Shown piece by piece: positions 1-12,511 of a stretch of 64,000 nucleotides of DNA. The DNA comes from Quillaja saponaria. Its lineage: Eukaryota > Streptophyta > Magnoliopsida > Fabales > Quillajaceae. The notes under the pieces were generated by a model. The model made no database searches and had not been told where the DNA came from. It saw only the letters and a list, made by a program, of their open reading frames with translations. Location: positions 16,430,001 through 16,494,000 of the forward strand of contig CM055612.1 in assembly GCA_029379385.1 (NCBI GenBank), read 5' to 3'. Each line of letters opens with the position of its first letter. Position 1 is the stretch's first letter. The position numbers and the translations under genes are program-made.

Positions 1-254
1 GATGGTTCATCATCTTCACTATCTCGATCAAATGGTTCCTTCATATCCTCGGCATTCTCACATACCATCCCCTCATTCCCTTGTTCAACCCCTATTATCA
101 ATTCCTTGTAGGACAACTGCTGGTCACCCGTGGAAAGCCCTCCATAGCTCTGGTTGGTTCCCCCATTCCAGTCTTCACCTTTTTGTTGCTTCACTGCAGT
201 TGGTCGTTCTCTTCCGATGACCGGCTGCATCCACCTTGTGTCTCGCTCGTTGGA
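1..254 (-). other. Unassigned open reading frame running off the left edge
   Basis: The minus strand is open for about 84 codons from just after an in-frame TGA (complement of 255-257) to the window edge. A possible ATG lies at 230. The translation is hydrophilic and becomes acidic, ending in a run rich in Glu and Asp (DRDSEDDEP). This could be part of an exon, or a piece of a LINE ORF1 linker. I do not recognise a domain. The plus-strand frames over the same bases are Ser/Pro/His-rich and look like shadows. Confidence 0.25.
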
Positions 255-257
255 TCA

Positions 258-1140
258 ACTTGGTTGAATGTTTGAAATATAATAATTAAATCCCCTACTG
301 AAATTTTAAATTTTTTATTGATGGATTTGTTTCATTGATGGGTTTGTGTTGAATTTGTATGGGTTTATTTTTATTTTTTTTAATTTCTTTTTGTTTCAAT
401 TTAATAATAAATATTCAAATTTTTTTTTTCTAAAATAAAAGGTTGAGATTTATAGTGTTTCTTTTTATTTGTTAATTATCTTATATTGTTTTCTTTTTCT
501 TTTTTATTCAAATTTTAATACTTTTAGAAAAGATAATTTGAATTTTATTAATATTTTATATTAATCTAAGTTACATGTCAAAATTATATTTGTTTGCCCA
601 CGTGAACAAATCATATCACAAAAGAATATGATGACATAGACGTAATTGATTAATTTTCAAAATTACTAGAATGAAAATAAATAAATAATTAAATTAAACT
701 ATAGAGACGAAAATAATTTTTGTTCAAACCATAAAAACGAAAAGTATAATTTAATCTATATATATATATGAGTAGGAATCCATTGCTATTTGTGTAAAAT
801 TAACTCAATCTTACATTGCCATTAATATTTCTATTCATATGTTATTTTTCTTGATTCCACATTGGATTATAAAAGTTTATTATGTAGACGTATGCCAAAT
901 CTCATATTAATCGAAAAATTTTAATTATCTCATCAACACTACCAAAATGAACAATTTTTAAAATTTTGAAATATAAGAAACTTTGAACTATTAGATCAAT
1001 TAGTAAATAATATAAAGTTTGGTGTGTGCGATATACATAATACGTTTTTATGATAAGAAAAACTCATTTGTACAAAAATTATTACAAATATAAGATTAAG
1101 CTAATTATATCCGTGCTATAGGATTTATCATATTATCAAT
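258..1140. other. AT-rich spacer, no gene seen
   Basis: Long T- and A-rich tracts with no sustained reading frame and no recognisable transposon end. Short AT microsatellites occur near 757-770. Confidence 0.6.
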
Positions 1141-1143
1141 CTA

Positions 1144-1284
1144 GGGTTTATCTTTTTAACCATCGGTATTCTTTTGAGAGCTATATAGGCTAATGAGGCA
1201 TGGGGATCATATTGGAATTGGGATCCAAAGGAAACTTGGACATTCAAGTATTACTTAGACCATATTCGAGCGTGTCAGAACTAA
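1144..1284 (+). pseudogene. ccsA: Nuclear plastid DNA: decayed fragment of ccsA
   Basis: Read in one frame, this stretch gives GFIFLTIGIL, an in-frame stop, then [17 protein letters not shown]. That is the tryptophan-rich haem-handling (WWD-type) signature of CcsA, the plastid cytochrome c biogenesis protein. The match then drifts out of frame into unrelated residues and a stop at 1282-1284. The usual Gly-Ala-Val-Trp before the motif is replaced by Arg-Ala-Ile-stop. CcsA is encoded in the plastid genome, so a short broken copy in intron-rich nuclear DNA is best read as an old plastid-to-nucleus insertion. Weaker ccsA-like sequence may extend upstream to about 1100 with frameshifts. Mitochondrial ccm genes carry different tryptophan motifs and fit less well. 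Confidence 0.72.
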
Positions 1285-1936
1285 AATCGAGCATTTCTGA
1301 GTAATTAAGAAAATGCTTTACAAATAACAGTTGGAATTTCATATCAACACCCTCAGAGGTCTAGGGACACCTGCGGTAAGCCAATCAAGGATAGAGACAG
1401 AATAGAAGAACCGGACGAACTGGTTAACTCGGGTACTTTGATGTATAAGTTTCAACTTCCTCAGACAACGGAAAATATTAACTTGACCGTTAGTTAGTGC
1501 AGAACAGAAGAAATTTAAATTTAGGAGCTTCAAATATTTTGTCATCCAGATTCGTTAAGGTCAATGACTCAATTCTTCTACTCACTATGCTAAAACATTT
1601 GGCATGTTCTGCTTTAAAAGACTAGCTAAGAGAACCAATATTCTCCACCAGTCAAATCCATAGCAAAATGTAGCCTAAAAAGTAAAAACCAACCTAAACT
1701 TGCACAATTCAAAAATTCCATGCTCAAGTCATCAGATAACCAATCAAGCATCTCATGTAATTCCAGGGAAGCAATAAAACTAGTGGGATGATCCTTCTCT
1801 GGACTAAATTAAGTTACAGATTCAATACAACAAGTTCAGAGATATGATAACTGACTTACAAATTCGATCCCTCATTACCATCCCGCCATTATACATATTA
1901 TGTCATCCAAAATACTACATATATCTATAAACATGA

Positions 1937-4900
1937 TCAAGTGTTTACTACAAATGCACTGGATGAACCTGTAAAATGACGAATTGCTCCAAAGAGGGTC
2001 TTCGAAGCACCAAAATGTCTTATTCTGTACACACCAGGAGTTGCATACTGTGGGATTCTCCATTCAATGGTAGCTTGACTACGAGAACTAAGTTTGGAAG
2101 GCCTAGACCACTTAAAGCGCAGGCAAAAATCATCATCGTCGTAAGCAGGAAACCAAGTATCCTTTCCTTGGAGAACTTCCACTAGGGCAAATGTCCCTTC
2201 AGTCATAAGGTCATTCCGGGGGCAAGCTGTCCAGAATGTAACAGTCACCATCCCACCTCTCTTGAAGGTAGAATTATGTGGAACATCCGAGCTGACATCC
2301 CCAAAATTTACACCAAGAGGGGTTGAATCCATCACAACAGGCGGGAGTAAGCTTATTTGCTTACCCAATAGATCTGGGGGTTGTGGCCCCGGTTCAACTG
2401 ATTGGTCACTGATAAGAGCACTTGCAAGCTTCTTAAACTCCTGGATGTAGGCACTGAGTGTGTGGGGACCATATAAAGTAGAGGCGCCCTGAGAAGCATA
2501 ACATATAAGTTGGAAATATACATGACATCACAAGCTAACAACTACTTATGATCATTACAACAAGAACCATCATATCTTATCTATATGTATATGCATGTAG
2601 CGTTCATGCATGGACATGTAATCCAGCCTATAAAGACATCAAAAGATTAATGACATCTTTAAACAATATGAAAAAAAACAGGTTTAAAATGGTTTGAGAA
2701 CTTTGTCCAAATTGATTTGAAGAGCCAGGTTTGTTGATTCTATACCAATTTCAATCATAAAGGAGAAATTCCATCTTACTCAAGAATAGTGAAATGTTTT
2801 GTATTGCAGTCACTGCTTATACTACGAAGTACTGCATGCTAGTTTTGTATTGATCACTCAAAATTCTCATTTACCAAGAAAACAATAAAATAAATTCCCC
2901 CACGTACAGCTGCCAAAAATTTAACAATTTCTGAGTGTTGGTGTTTCTCACTATCATGCCAATTACAGATTTTATAACCTGATAAAATAAACTTAAATCA
3001 CAGAAAGACTTTCAATCAAGTTGTATTTGGTATCACTTTAACTATGGGAGAAATATTTACCTTCCTCCTTTCTAGAATATATTACTATATATGAATGTCT
3101 GGTCTCATGAGACTGAAAGTGAAAACTAACCTCATATCTTTGCACCTCGTACTCTTCAAAGGTAGTCACATACTGTGAATAGGTGTTAGTCAACCCTGCT
3201 ATAACAACATAAGCATTGTTGTTGAATACTTTACTACCAGTCAGAACAGTCTTCACAGCATCTCGAAGACGTCTCCCCGCCATAGTCGTAAACTCTGTCA
3301 GAAGTGAAAGAATTACAAACATGAGGCCAAAGAATCTATAGGCAAGATAAAGAATACATAGATAGAAGCATAAGCACAAGTGAGCATCGACACATAAATA
3401 ATTTGTTGTGAAGCAACCATAAAATGCCAAGAAAATGAAGAAGGAAAAAAAGCTAGTGCAACATTATAATATTAAAACCGCATATAAAGAAAGACTTTCG
3501 AAGGTCAAAGTGAAAGAATTACAAACATGAGGCCAAAGAATCATATAGGCAAGATAAAGAATACATAGATAGAAGCATAAGCACAAGTGAGCACTGACAC
3601 ATAAATAATCTGTCGTGAAGCAACCATAAAATGCCTAGAAAATGAAAAAGGAAAAAAGCGAGTGCAACATTATAATAGTAACCACAAATAAAGAAAGACT
3701 TTTGAAGCATGTTAGGCGTTAAGATGCTTGTATACACTATTAATGAGAGTGCGACTACGTTATTGCAACACAACTTATTAAGGCCCCAGCAAGTCCTCAT
3801 TAGCACCCCCTAGTTGCACAATCAAGTCAGTAACAAAGATTGGTCAACTGCATGATCTAGGGCGGTTTTATGATTCAATAATGAAACATGGATATTACAC
3901 CAACACAATCAACTTTTCAAGAGAAGAAGACAACAAAAAAGGCAAGCCACTACCTCCTGGTACACTGAGAATGACTAGCTGCCCAACCTGTATAATCTGA
4001 ACTGGAAGTATTGAAGGCTGCAGAAAAAAAGAAAAAGAAAAAATTAAATGAATGAAACTCATGCAAGTAAAAACCTATCAGGTCATACTAGCCAAGAGAG
4101 ACTTCTACATGAAACCTCTTATTACTAAGAGATATAGATATGAATCAGAGGAAACTTAAAATTAAGTTTATGATGTAACCATCTGATAGAAATAAAATGG
4201 CAAACTGTCCTGAATACAAGATTATACATTAGTTGGCCACAATCCTCTAATGAATATTTATTTGACAACACTCAACAGGATGCTTCTACATTGAATTTAA
4301 GGCATGACTTTGTGTGCATGCCTCCTTTACAACAATTGTGCTGGCCCTCCTGCTCAGTTGGAGATTAATTTTTTAATCCCACTTACGGGCCAATCAATCT
4401 CCACAGCTAGATCTGTTTAAGTGGCCACATGTTCCATGTGACCTAAAATATTTGACATTCTATTCAATTATATGCAGCTCTGAATTGTAAAGGAACATAT
4501 GTAAGTATGAATTTCATTGATTTCTTTGTACCATACTACTATTGTAGAAGTATGAAGTAATGTAAAATCACATGCTTAATATAGATCCGTTTAGAAAATG
4601 CATCTCTACATTCATAATCCTGATATTACTTTTTACTTAATATGTATTTGCTCCAGTCAATTGGGATAATCAACAGACAACTGCTGTTGTTATCTGAATT
4701 ATCCAAACTTTCTGCTTATTTCCAAAAAAGATTTTGGTAACATTTTACCAGAAGAAAATCAAGGAATCATTTCAGCATTCCAAAAAAGTAATTACTTTCA
4801 TACTTGACATATGATCCAGGGGTGCAATTAGAACTCTGTTATTTGGAAAATTAGTAAATGCCACCAATTTTTTAACACTTAATGAATTGAATCAACCATG

Positions 4901-7900
4901 GTTCACATTCCTATACTAAAATAATAATTAATAAATATATAATAACACACAAGTAAGCACATTATATATACATATACCTTAACAATGGAAAAAATTTACA
5001 AGAGCTAGAGACTATTAGATCTAAATACTTTTCCATTTACTAAGAGGTCCTTTTGACAGTATATTGCGTATTGGTCGAAGCTACATGATTACAAATACCA
5101 TGAGTTAGAGGGTTAACATCATAATGAGAGTCAGATAAAAAAAACAAGAAAAATCATAATGACTGCCGACTTCATCCAGAAAGTCAACATGTACATGTCC
5201 ACATTTGGATGTATATTTCTTATTTAAAGAAATAGATGGAACCATCACTTGCAGGATTCTCTTTATTATTATTATTTTATTTTTGCCAACTAACTTGCAG
5301 GATAAAGTAGCATCCAATAAGATCTCTTGGCTACATAAAGAGCATGTACGAACATGACAACATGTAAGACTTAAAGCAGATATTCAATTATGCTTCACAA
5401 TTTTTTGATAGAAAAATCCAACAGATAGAAAGAATTAGACCAGAAATTTTCAAGAAATTTCTCCAATTATTGAAAATGTATAAAAACATTTCCTTTGCTT
5501 ACGAAACTTTACACTGTCAATTTGCATTCATGATGCACCAAATTAATTCCCATAAAAGGGAAAAGCTATCACATCAAACCTAGACACTCAACTTGGTTTA
5601 TGAATGTAAATTAAATATCGAACTTATATAAAGTATAGGCTTAAATATTGTTTTGGTCCTTGAGGACTGCACTCATTTCTAATTTCATCCTTAAGAAATT
5701 TTCTTTTCTAATCAAGTCCTTCAGGATTCAATTTTCTCCAATCAGGTAATCTGTTAGTTTAAATCCGTTTAGTTAGGATGAAAAATTACAACATGTCAAT
5801 TTTTAGATTATTTGGCTTACTTGTTGATGACATGGCAAAAGTTTTGCCACATCACTTTTCAATACCAAAACAAAAGATAATTAAAGTTGTAAAAGAAAAG
5901 GAAAACATTTGAGAAGGAAGTCTCCTTCTATGACTGCATCAATGAAAGAATAGTACTTAAACCAAACACTAATGTTTTTTAGTACTTGTTAGAAACTAAG
6001 AAGAATAGAAAGAGAACAGCAAAGTTAATAGACCCCTCATATGTAAGATCCCAAAAGCCCAAAAGAATCCCAATTTTAAAAGGATGGATGTAGATTCGTC
6101 CACCAAAAGAATCATAGTTCTGCAAATTTGGGATCTTTTTGGCTTCATTGAGAAGTTTGACAATTTGGGTTTTCAAAACTCCTGGTTTTAGAGTTGGAAT
6201 GTGTTCAATGCCAAATGAAGGATTAAGGGTGCACCAAGCTTGGATCAATCGGGGAAATGTGTTGTTTAGAGTGAGATCTGCAATTCCTGTATGAAAATCT
6301 ATCTTTTTAAAGTGAGATTTGCAATTTCGTCAGAAATTTCCTTTGCAAAAAAAGTAATCTTGTAGCCAAAAGATTTGGGAGGATACCGAAGAAAAAAATA
6401 AATTAGGAGAAGGGGTTTGAGAAGGTTCAGCTAGAAAAGCAGAAACTGGCTTGATACAGTGAATATGGTACAGAAGAATAAGGATTTTCAAGAGAAATAT
6501 GTGAATTGGGGAAGAGATTCAACAGTCACTCAAAACAAAAATACGTTGTTTGGAGTACTAGACTTCCATTGATGCATCAATAGCTTCCTTATCAATTTTT
6601 TTATTTTTTTATTTTTGTATTATTTAAGTTTCTAATTTATTTATTAAAAGTGGTGTGGCAAAATTGTTGTCATGTCATTACGAATTAAGCCAAATCATTT
6701 AAAATTTGACATGATGACATGTAATTTTCCATTCAACTTAACAGATTTAACTAACGGATTACTTGATTGGAAAAACTTGAGTAATATTGGACTTGATTAT
6801 GAAAGAAAATTCCTCAATGATGAAATTAGAAATGGCTGCACTGCAATCCTCAAGGACCAAAACATTATTAAAGACTAAAATATATATGAATGAGAACTTA
6901 CGGCCCAATCATATGGTTCCTTCATTTCACCAGTATCGAGCAAAATGGGCTTTGGGTGTTGACAATCAATTTGTTCCTTGTTTGGTGTTTTAAGTAAGCC
7001 ACCGACCAACTTCCAGAAAGGATTTCCCTGATAACAAAGCATAGTTACAATGATGATTCAATACAGGAAGCTACAATAGTGTGGTGTCAAAAAGTATATT
7101 CTGTAAGTACTCTGATCACTTATACCTTATCATCACCTTGCTTAAAATCAAAAGCTCCAGGTCCATCTGTCGTTCCAGCAGCAAATGCAAACCCCATGGC
7201 AGCAGGGCATGTCTTTACCACCGTGGAACCTCCTTTCTCTTTTGACATTTTCACCTGAAGTTGGGATAAGTCTATATAAGCATGTCGATAATCAATCTTC
7301 CCTTTTATCTGTTCAGATGCTTTGCTGAAAAGATCCACAGCTTTTCTGAATTGCCTCTCTCCAATAATACGTGTACTTTCAAATTCATCTGGGTAACTGC
7401 CGCATTAGATACACAATGGAATTTAGGAATCACAAATGGATGCATTATACATTGGAAATTATAGAAATTCTAAGCATGTTGCAAAATAAATACCCAGGTC
7501 CTCGTCCATAGCACAACTCATTTTTCCCACCACACGTGCTGTGATTGAAGTCACAAGGTAATCCAGTATCTATACAGAATGCACCAAGTATGTTTGGGCT
7601 AACATCACCACAATTTGATTGACAAAATGCAGATACAAATTGAGGCTTGTCAGCCTGCCTAAGATCACCCCTGACACGTCTTGCAACACTCATAGTCCTA
7701 GGAACTGGTCTACCAGGAAGAGATTGGAAGGAAGAAGCAAGCTCCAGTAACTCGTGATCTGCATTAAGAACATATAGATAATAAATGGATTAAATGATAA
7801 ACAACATAGTTGTGTCAATTATGTTTGACATGTATATATATACTGGGATGAAAAACATAGACATTATTTCAAACATGTTGACGATACAACTGAATTCCTC

Positions 7901-9932
7901 AAATAAATTAAATATGCTTGCCAAAAAGGAAACTCTGGTTATAAGCACGTAGGAAATAATTTTAAGTAACTTAACTGAAAGTTCTATACATAAGTGATGC
8001 TCAATATGAGAAAGCACGCGGTTGTCAAACTCCCTACTTCCCATAAACTGGGGGAAGTAAAATATCGACAAGGTAATCAATCATTTATAGAATAAACATA
8101 TTTTTAAAGTTAATAAAACAAATTTCACATAAACAGTTCTACGCTCATGAATAAAAGCATGATAAAGGATGTTGGCATGTAAAATGCAGGTGTCAAATGG
8201 CACTCACCTAAAAACTGCAGTATCTAATGAATAAGGAAATAATACTAAAGTTCAAACAAGTTTCTTTTCTTATATTCTTCTGCCTCTTAGAAAGAAACAT
8301 TAAGAATCCTGCATTATTGCTAGAAGCAAAGGTAAAGAACTCACGGTTATCATGAATGCTGGGAATTATGTTTGAAACTCTCCGGGGAATGGCATCATCT
8401 TCAAGTACATTGGAAAAAATGCTCCCAACACCTTTCTGCGCGAACCAGTCTTCCATAAATCGTGCAGCAGCACCCTTATTATCCCCGCTTATTAATACAT
8501 TTGTACGACTCATGGAAGTTCCATGAGTCGCAAACCAATTAAAGCTACCGACAGGACCCCATTGATCATCAACAAATTTCAAAAGGGTCATTTCCTTATC
8601 AACGTCATACTTGTACTTGCTTCGCTCTGCAGCAGGATTGTTAAGATAACCACTAGGACTGCGGTTCACACCAGCATCTAAGAGCTCTCCTGCAAGTTGA
8701 AACAGTTTTCTCAACAACAAGAATTTATAAAGACCCTTTCCCTTGATGCAGATATTGAAGATAACTCATCCCAAATTGTGGAACCTAAACCAACCAACAT
8801 TCTTGTTTTTTGAGTCCATATCTAGAAACAGAAAAGAATGTATAATGTTTAAATGATTTTCTATATTGTTACCCTTATTGACAAAAATTGATCCTGAGCG
8901 GAGATTTTCATGAGCCTGTACAATGCTCTTCTCAATTCCATCAACAATGACATCAAATGACTGGTGCACAAATCCAAGTGAAGTTACAATATACACAACA
9001 TATTGGAGATAACCCCCAGGGCCAGCATGCGTGTGAATTCCACTAATAGCTACGTTTTTTTCAGTATATAGGCCCCCATACCTGCCAGATAACAAAAGTT
9101 GACTTTAGGTAGATGGCTCGAGAAGTTTTAACCATGATTAATAAAACAATTAGCTACCACCATAAATTTCAAAGAAATTTTCTTAATGGGGGATACTACC
9201 ATCATTCATGCAAGTTATCATCCTGGAGCTCTACAAATAGAAAATAACAAATCTTTCACACAAGATAAAATTAGAAAAGGGCAATCTATAGATTCTATAC
9301 CACTGAAAATGGAGGCTATAAGACTAAGTTTTCTATATCAATCATTTTTTCATTCATTTCAAAAGCTAGTCTAAGTTCTCTATATCAATCATTTTTTCAT
9401 TCATTTCAAAAGCACTATGTACCAAACTCTGGCAAATTTTTGAATATGATACTAGTTTAATCTTCAAAGTAAGCATCTTAATGCATTTCTATGTTCTGCA
9501 ATTGATTTAATATTTCAATCACTCAAAGAATATGTATATTGTTAGATCACAAAAACAGAATCATACTTGAGATTTTCATTACACGCACCTTGCTTTTAAC
9601 CTCTCAATTACTTTGATTGTAACAAGTTGTGAAGCCATACAAGCATCAAGATTCACAAATGCTACACGGTTACCCTTTGGCTCTGCAACAATAAAAGTAC
9701 GAGCTCGCAACCTGAAGTGAACCCCTGAGGCAACTTGTTCTGTGTTAGCATATCCCATCATATTAACATCAGCTGCAGGTCCAGTAATGTCATAGCTTCC
9801 AAGGCCAATCAGATAATTGGAATCAGAAAATACTATGCCACTGTTTTGAAGCAGGAATACAAAAACTGCCCAGACGCATATAGTTGCAGATGCTCTACGA
9901 ACATTAACGTTATAAAGGAAGGATAATTCCAT
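1937..9932 (-). CDS. NCER: Neutral ceramidase, nine exons, complete
   Basis: Coding exons (all minus): 9932-9589, 9081-8873, 8689-8345, 7758-7494, 7396-7126, 7027-6902, 4017-3954, 3294-3131 and 2488-1937. All junctions are GT-AG and all phases join, giving 2340 nt and 779 residues, the usual size for plant neutral ceramidases. The family hydrolyses ceramide to a sphingoid base and a fatty acid. The N-terminus has a hydrophobic signal segment (ATICVWAVFVFLL), so a secretory or membrane location is likely. Landmarks are GLGSYDITGPAADVNMMGYA, the His-containing zinc site GIHTHAGPGGYLQY, FATHGTSM, and the nucleophile-serine motif NCGDVSPN. The C-terminal domain (about 180 residues) ends at a TAA. 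I chose the ATG at 9932, which places the signal segment near the N-terminus; an in-frame ATG at 9992 would add 20 residues. The intron at 6901-4018 contains a transposon. No break is seen in the reading frame. Confidence 0.93.
3305..3703. repeat. Tandem duplication of about 200 bp inside a ceramidase intron
   Basis: Bases 3305-3502 recur at 3510-3703 in the same orientation with about a dozen and a half substitutions and small indels. Both copies start with TGAAAGAATTACAAACATGA and end near AAAGAAAGACTTT. The pair lies between the exons at 4017-3954 and 3294-3131. Minus-strand open frames over it are repeat artefacts, not exons. Confidence 0.85.
5638..6875. mobile_element. Mutator-like element with long terminal inverted repeats, in a ceramidase intron
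   Basis: The left end (from 5638, GGCTTAAATATTGTTTTGG) is matched by the reverse complement of the right end (up to 6875, GTCTTTAATAATGTTTTGG). The similarity continues for roughly 220 bp on each side. The flanks are TAAAGTATA (5629-5637) and TAAAATATA (6876-6884), a 9-bp target duplication with one mismatch, as expected for Mutator-like elements. The middle (about 5870-6645) has no transposase that I recognise. It carries one minus-strand open frame of 89 codons (6248-5979) of unknown origin, which could be captured sequence. The TTTTGGTCC-type end resembles abundant non-autonomous plant elements. Confidence 0.8.
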
Positions 9933-10260
9933 TGCTCTCAGCCAAAGAAACCAATTTAAGCTTACACAGTTGATCTCATTCTCCTTCCTCAAACACAGAC
10001 GGAGCTTCAGTAAGATTACAACCAGTATCTTTCTACAACAATTAATAACAATTTAGCATGTACCCATCTAGAATTGGCAATCAACGAAAGTAAAACATAG
10101 TTATAATGACAAAACCCTTCAATGAAATATCAAAAGCATGGGAACCCAAGTGCTTGAGATTCAGTAAACAGTACCTTTACCACAGAACAAGAAGCTAATT
10201 GTACATGAAGACGGCCATTTCAAAGTAGTTTATTACTATCTTCTCGGAGCCGGTTATCGG

Positions 10261-10272
10261 AGAGAGAGAGAG
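10261..10272. repeat. GA/CT dinucleotide tract in the likely 5' leader of the ceramidase gene
   Basis: Six AG units on the plus strand, read as CT on the gene strand, lie about 330 bases upstream of the chosen start codon in a purine-rich patch (10250-10300). CT tracts are common in plant 5' untranslated leaders. The transcription start is not determinable here. Confidence 0.4.
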
Positions 10273-10379
10273 GACGACAAAGAGAGAACGCCTTCGGCTA
10301 CAGCTCCAGTGAAGTCAAAGAAAAGGGACTGGCAGCGAGCAAGGGAAGTGAAGGCTCCTAGTATTTGTAGATTTCGACT

Positions 10380-12140
10380 TTTAGTTTATTATTTTTTTTT
10401 GTCTATTGGAAAATAATTTTGTTTTTCTTTTTTCATTTCACCTGGCTAATTTTTTACTGAGTAGGTCAGATAGGACATGGATCTCGGAATATTGGATGCA
10501 TTTCTGTTTTACTTTTTCTATGAAAGAAAACAAAAAACATTCTAGAAGACTAGAAGAAAAAATAAATAAATAACTGAAATTGATAAATAAAATTAGATTT
10601 CTTTATAGTTATAAAGCTTTTTATTTTATTTTTTTGGCTTGTTTGATAGTGAATTTGTATTAAATAGTATATAATAATTACGACTTTATTAAAAAAAAAA
10701 ATTTAAATCTCTTTTATTGTTGTAGTCAATATTTTTAAATATTAAATAAGTTATTTATAGTTATTTAATAAAAAAATTTAATAAATTCATACAAATGTTC
10801 AATAAAAATAACTTTTAATTAGAATGCAGATTTAAACAGAATACATTAAAAAAACTAAACCATGCAGATTTAAAAAGTATTACATATGAACATGAACACA
10901 AATTATAAATACAAAAATGAAAAGTTTGTTGTGTAGTGTTAGCCAGGTGCCCGTGAAGTGTGGATGACGTTGTTAAGGAAATGTGGGCAGTTGATGTCTG
11001 ACGCCGTAAGAAATAATGGATTTCACACGTTGTCATGCTTCATCATTCATCACAACGCCAAACCAACAGTCAATAGAAACGACATGGGTGAACATCCTTT
11101 CACACTCATTCTACTTTTTCCCACCTCAACAACAATTCAACAATTCAACAATTCAACAATCTTACTTTAAATTAAACGGCACTATCACGAAAATATATAT
11201 TATGAATAATGATGGGACACATTCGTAAAGTTTAGTTGTAGGGTTTAGTGGTAGGTGATTTATTTAATTCATTTGTATGAATTAAGTTTGAGTTGTATCA
11301 TAGATATTTTTTAGTAATCATTCTCAATATCGTAGTTCTGGCCTACAATTTAAAAGTTTCAATATATTATGAAAAATTATGTAAGGCATTCGTGTAAAGT
11401 TTAGTGTCATCTACTCAATGTATTATTTGATTCAATAATAAATGATTTGTTTAATTCATTTTCATGAATTAGGTTTGAGTTAAACCATAAATATTTTTTG
11501 GTGGTCATTTTCAATATCTGGCCTAAGAATTTAAATAAAAAGCATATCACTCTCTAATTTTTTATTACTAAAATGAATAAATAAATGGAAAACCTAATGT
11601 CATATTTAAGCTATAAGTGACTTTCGGCTTTTGATTAGCTTTCCATTTAATTAGATTATCAAAAATAAAAAATTCGTTTCTCAGTATCTCTTCACAATTT
11701 TATTTTATTTTCTCAAATTATCGACCTTTGCCCCTTTGATAATAATGACTGTCTATATAAAAGAATTACAAAAATATTTGATATTTTGTATTACACCATA
11801 CCGTAGTGTTTAAGTTTCTTTGTCATCGCCATTGCTGCAACAAAGCATTCTAAATTTATAAATTAGAATTATCTCTGCTGTGGCTCACCTTGTAAGGCAC
11901 GTAGACCTTAGACCCCTTTTATTCATTGTTGAATAATGCAAATATGCAATATTTGAACAAAAAAAAATTATATCAAAGGTCAATTGTGCATTATTTTTGT
12001 GAACTTTGACTTTGATTTGTTTTATAAAATTTCCTGTTCTTTCAAAATAAATATATATTTTCATTATTTAAACTATAATTAATTAATTATTTGAATTATC
12101 TGTTAAACTTAAAAGACTAATTTAAAAAGAATAGGCAGTT
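10380..12140. other. Intergenic AT-rich region upstream of the ceramidase gene
   Basis: No coding region is supported. It contains a short CAACAATT-type microsatellite (about 11127-11161) and a diverged direct duplication (11219-11530), listed separately. The remainder is homopolymer-rich. Confidence 0.55.
11219..11530. repeat. Diverged direct duplication, offset about 168 bp
   Basis: The block CATTCGTAAAGTTTAG ... GATTTATTTAATTCATTTG ... ATGAATTAAGTTTGAGTT ... (11219-11350) recurs with substitutions from about 11386 to 11530 (CATTCGTGTAAAGTTTAG ... GATTTGTTTAATTCATTTT ... GAATTAGGTTTGAGTT). The duplication is local, and no transposon ends were recognised around it. Confidence 0.65.
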
Positions 12141-12148
12141 GATATTGT

Positions 12149-12511
12149 TATAAATTTTAAACAGAGTCTCATACATGAATTGAGAATACATTAATAATAA
12201 GGTTGAGTACCTGATTGAGCCATAGCAGCGGATATCTGGAATCTCAGCTAAGCACGCCTTAATAATTGCTTCACATAGCCAAGTCTTCCTCTCCGTACTC
12301 TATGTATTTTCTGAAAGCAGCTTTCAATGGGGCAAGATGCGTATATATAGAGAGGAGAGGAGACCTAGCTATTTCATGTAAGATAAAACCCTAAGATTCC
12401 TCTCATTAAAGACTCTTAAAGTCACTCAGCCCACACTTACTGCCAATCCACATCTAATCAGATAAGAAGTGTGCTTAAGCCCTATCCCAAATGATCACAT
12501 AAACTATATGG
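12149..12511 (-). repeat. Left 363-bp terminal direct repeat of the miniature LTR element
   Basis: Begins TATAAATTTTAAACAGAG and ends ATAAACTATATGG. It aligns end to end with 12923-13285 with no net length change and under twenty differences by eye. Confidence 0.8.

Noticed and set aside
1339..1545. Minus-strand frame downstream of the ceramidase stop
   Set aside because: No domain is recognised; it lies in the gene's likely 3' untranslated or intergenic region.
3519..3806. Minus-strand open frames at 3038-3430 and 3519-3806 as separate genes
   Set aside because: They lie across the tandem duplication in the ceramidase intron and over the real exon at 3294-3131. They share near-identical peptide segments because the DNA is duplicated.
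6672..6993. Plus-strand frames at 6672-6878 and 6787-6993
   Set aside because: The first lies in the right inverted repeat of the Mutator-like element; the second is antisense to ceramidase exon 6.
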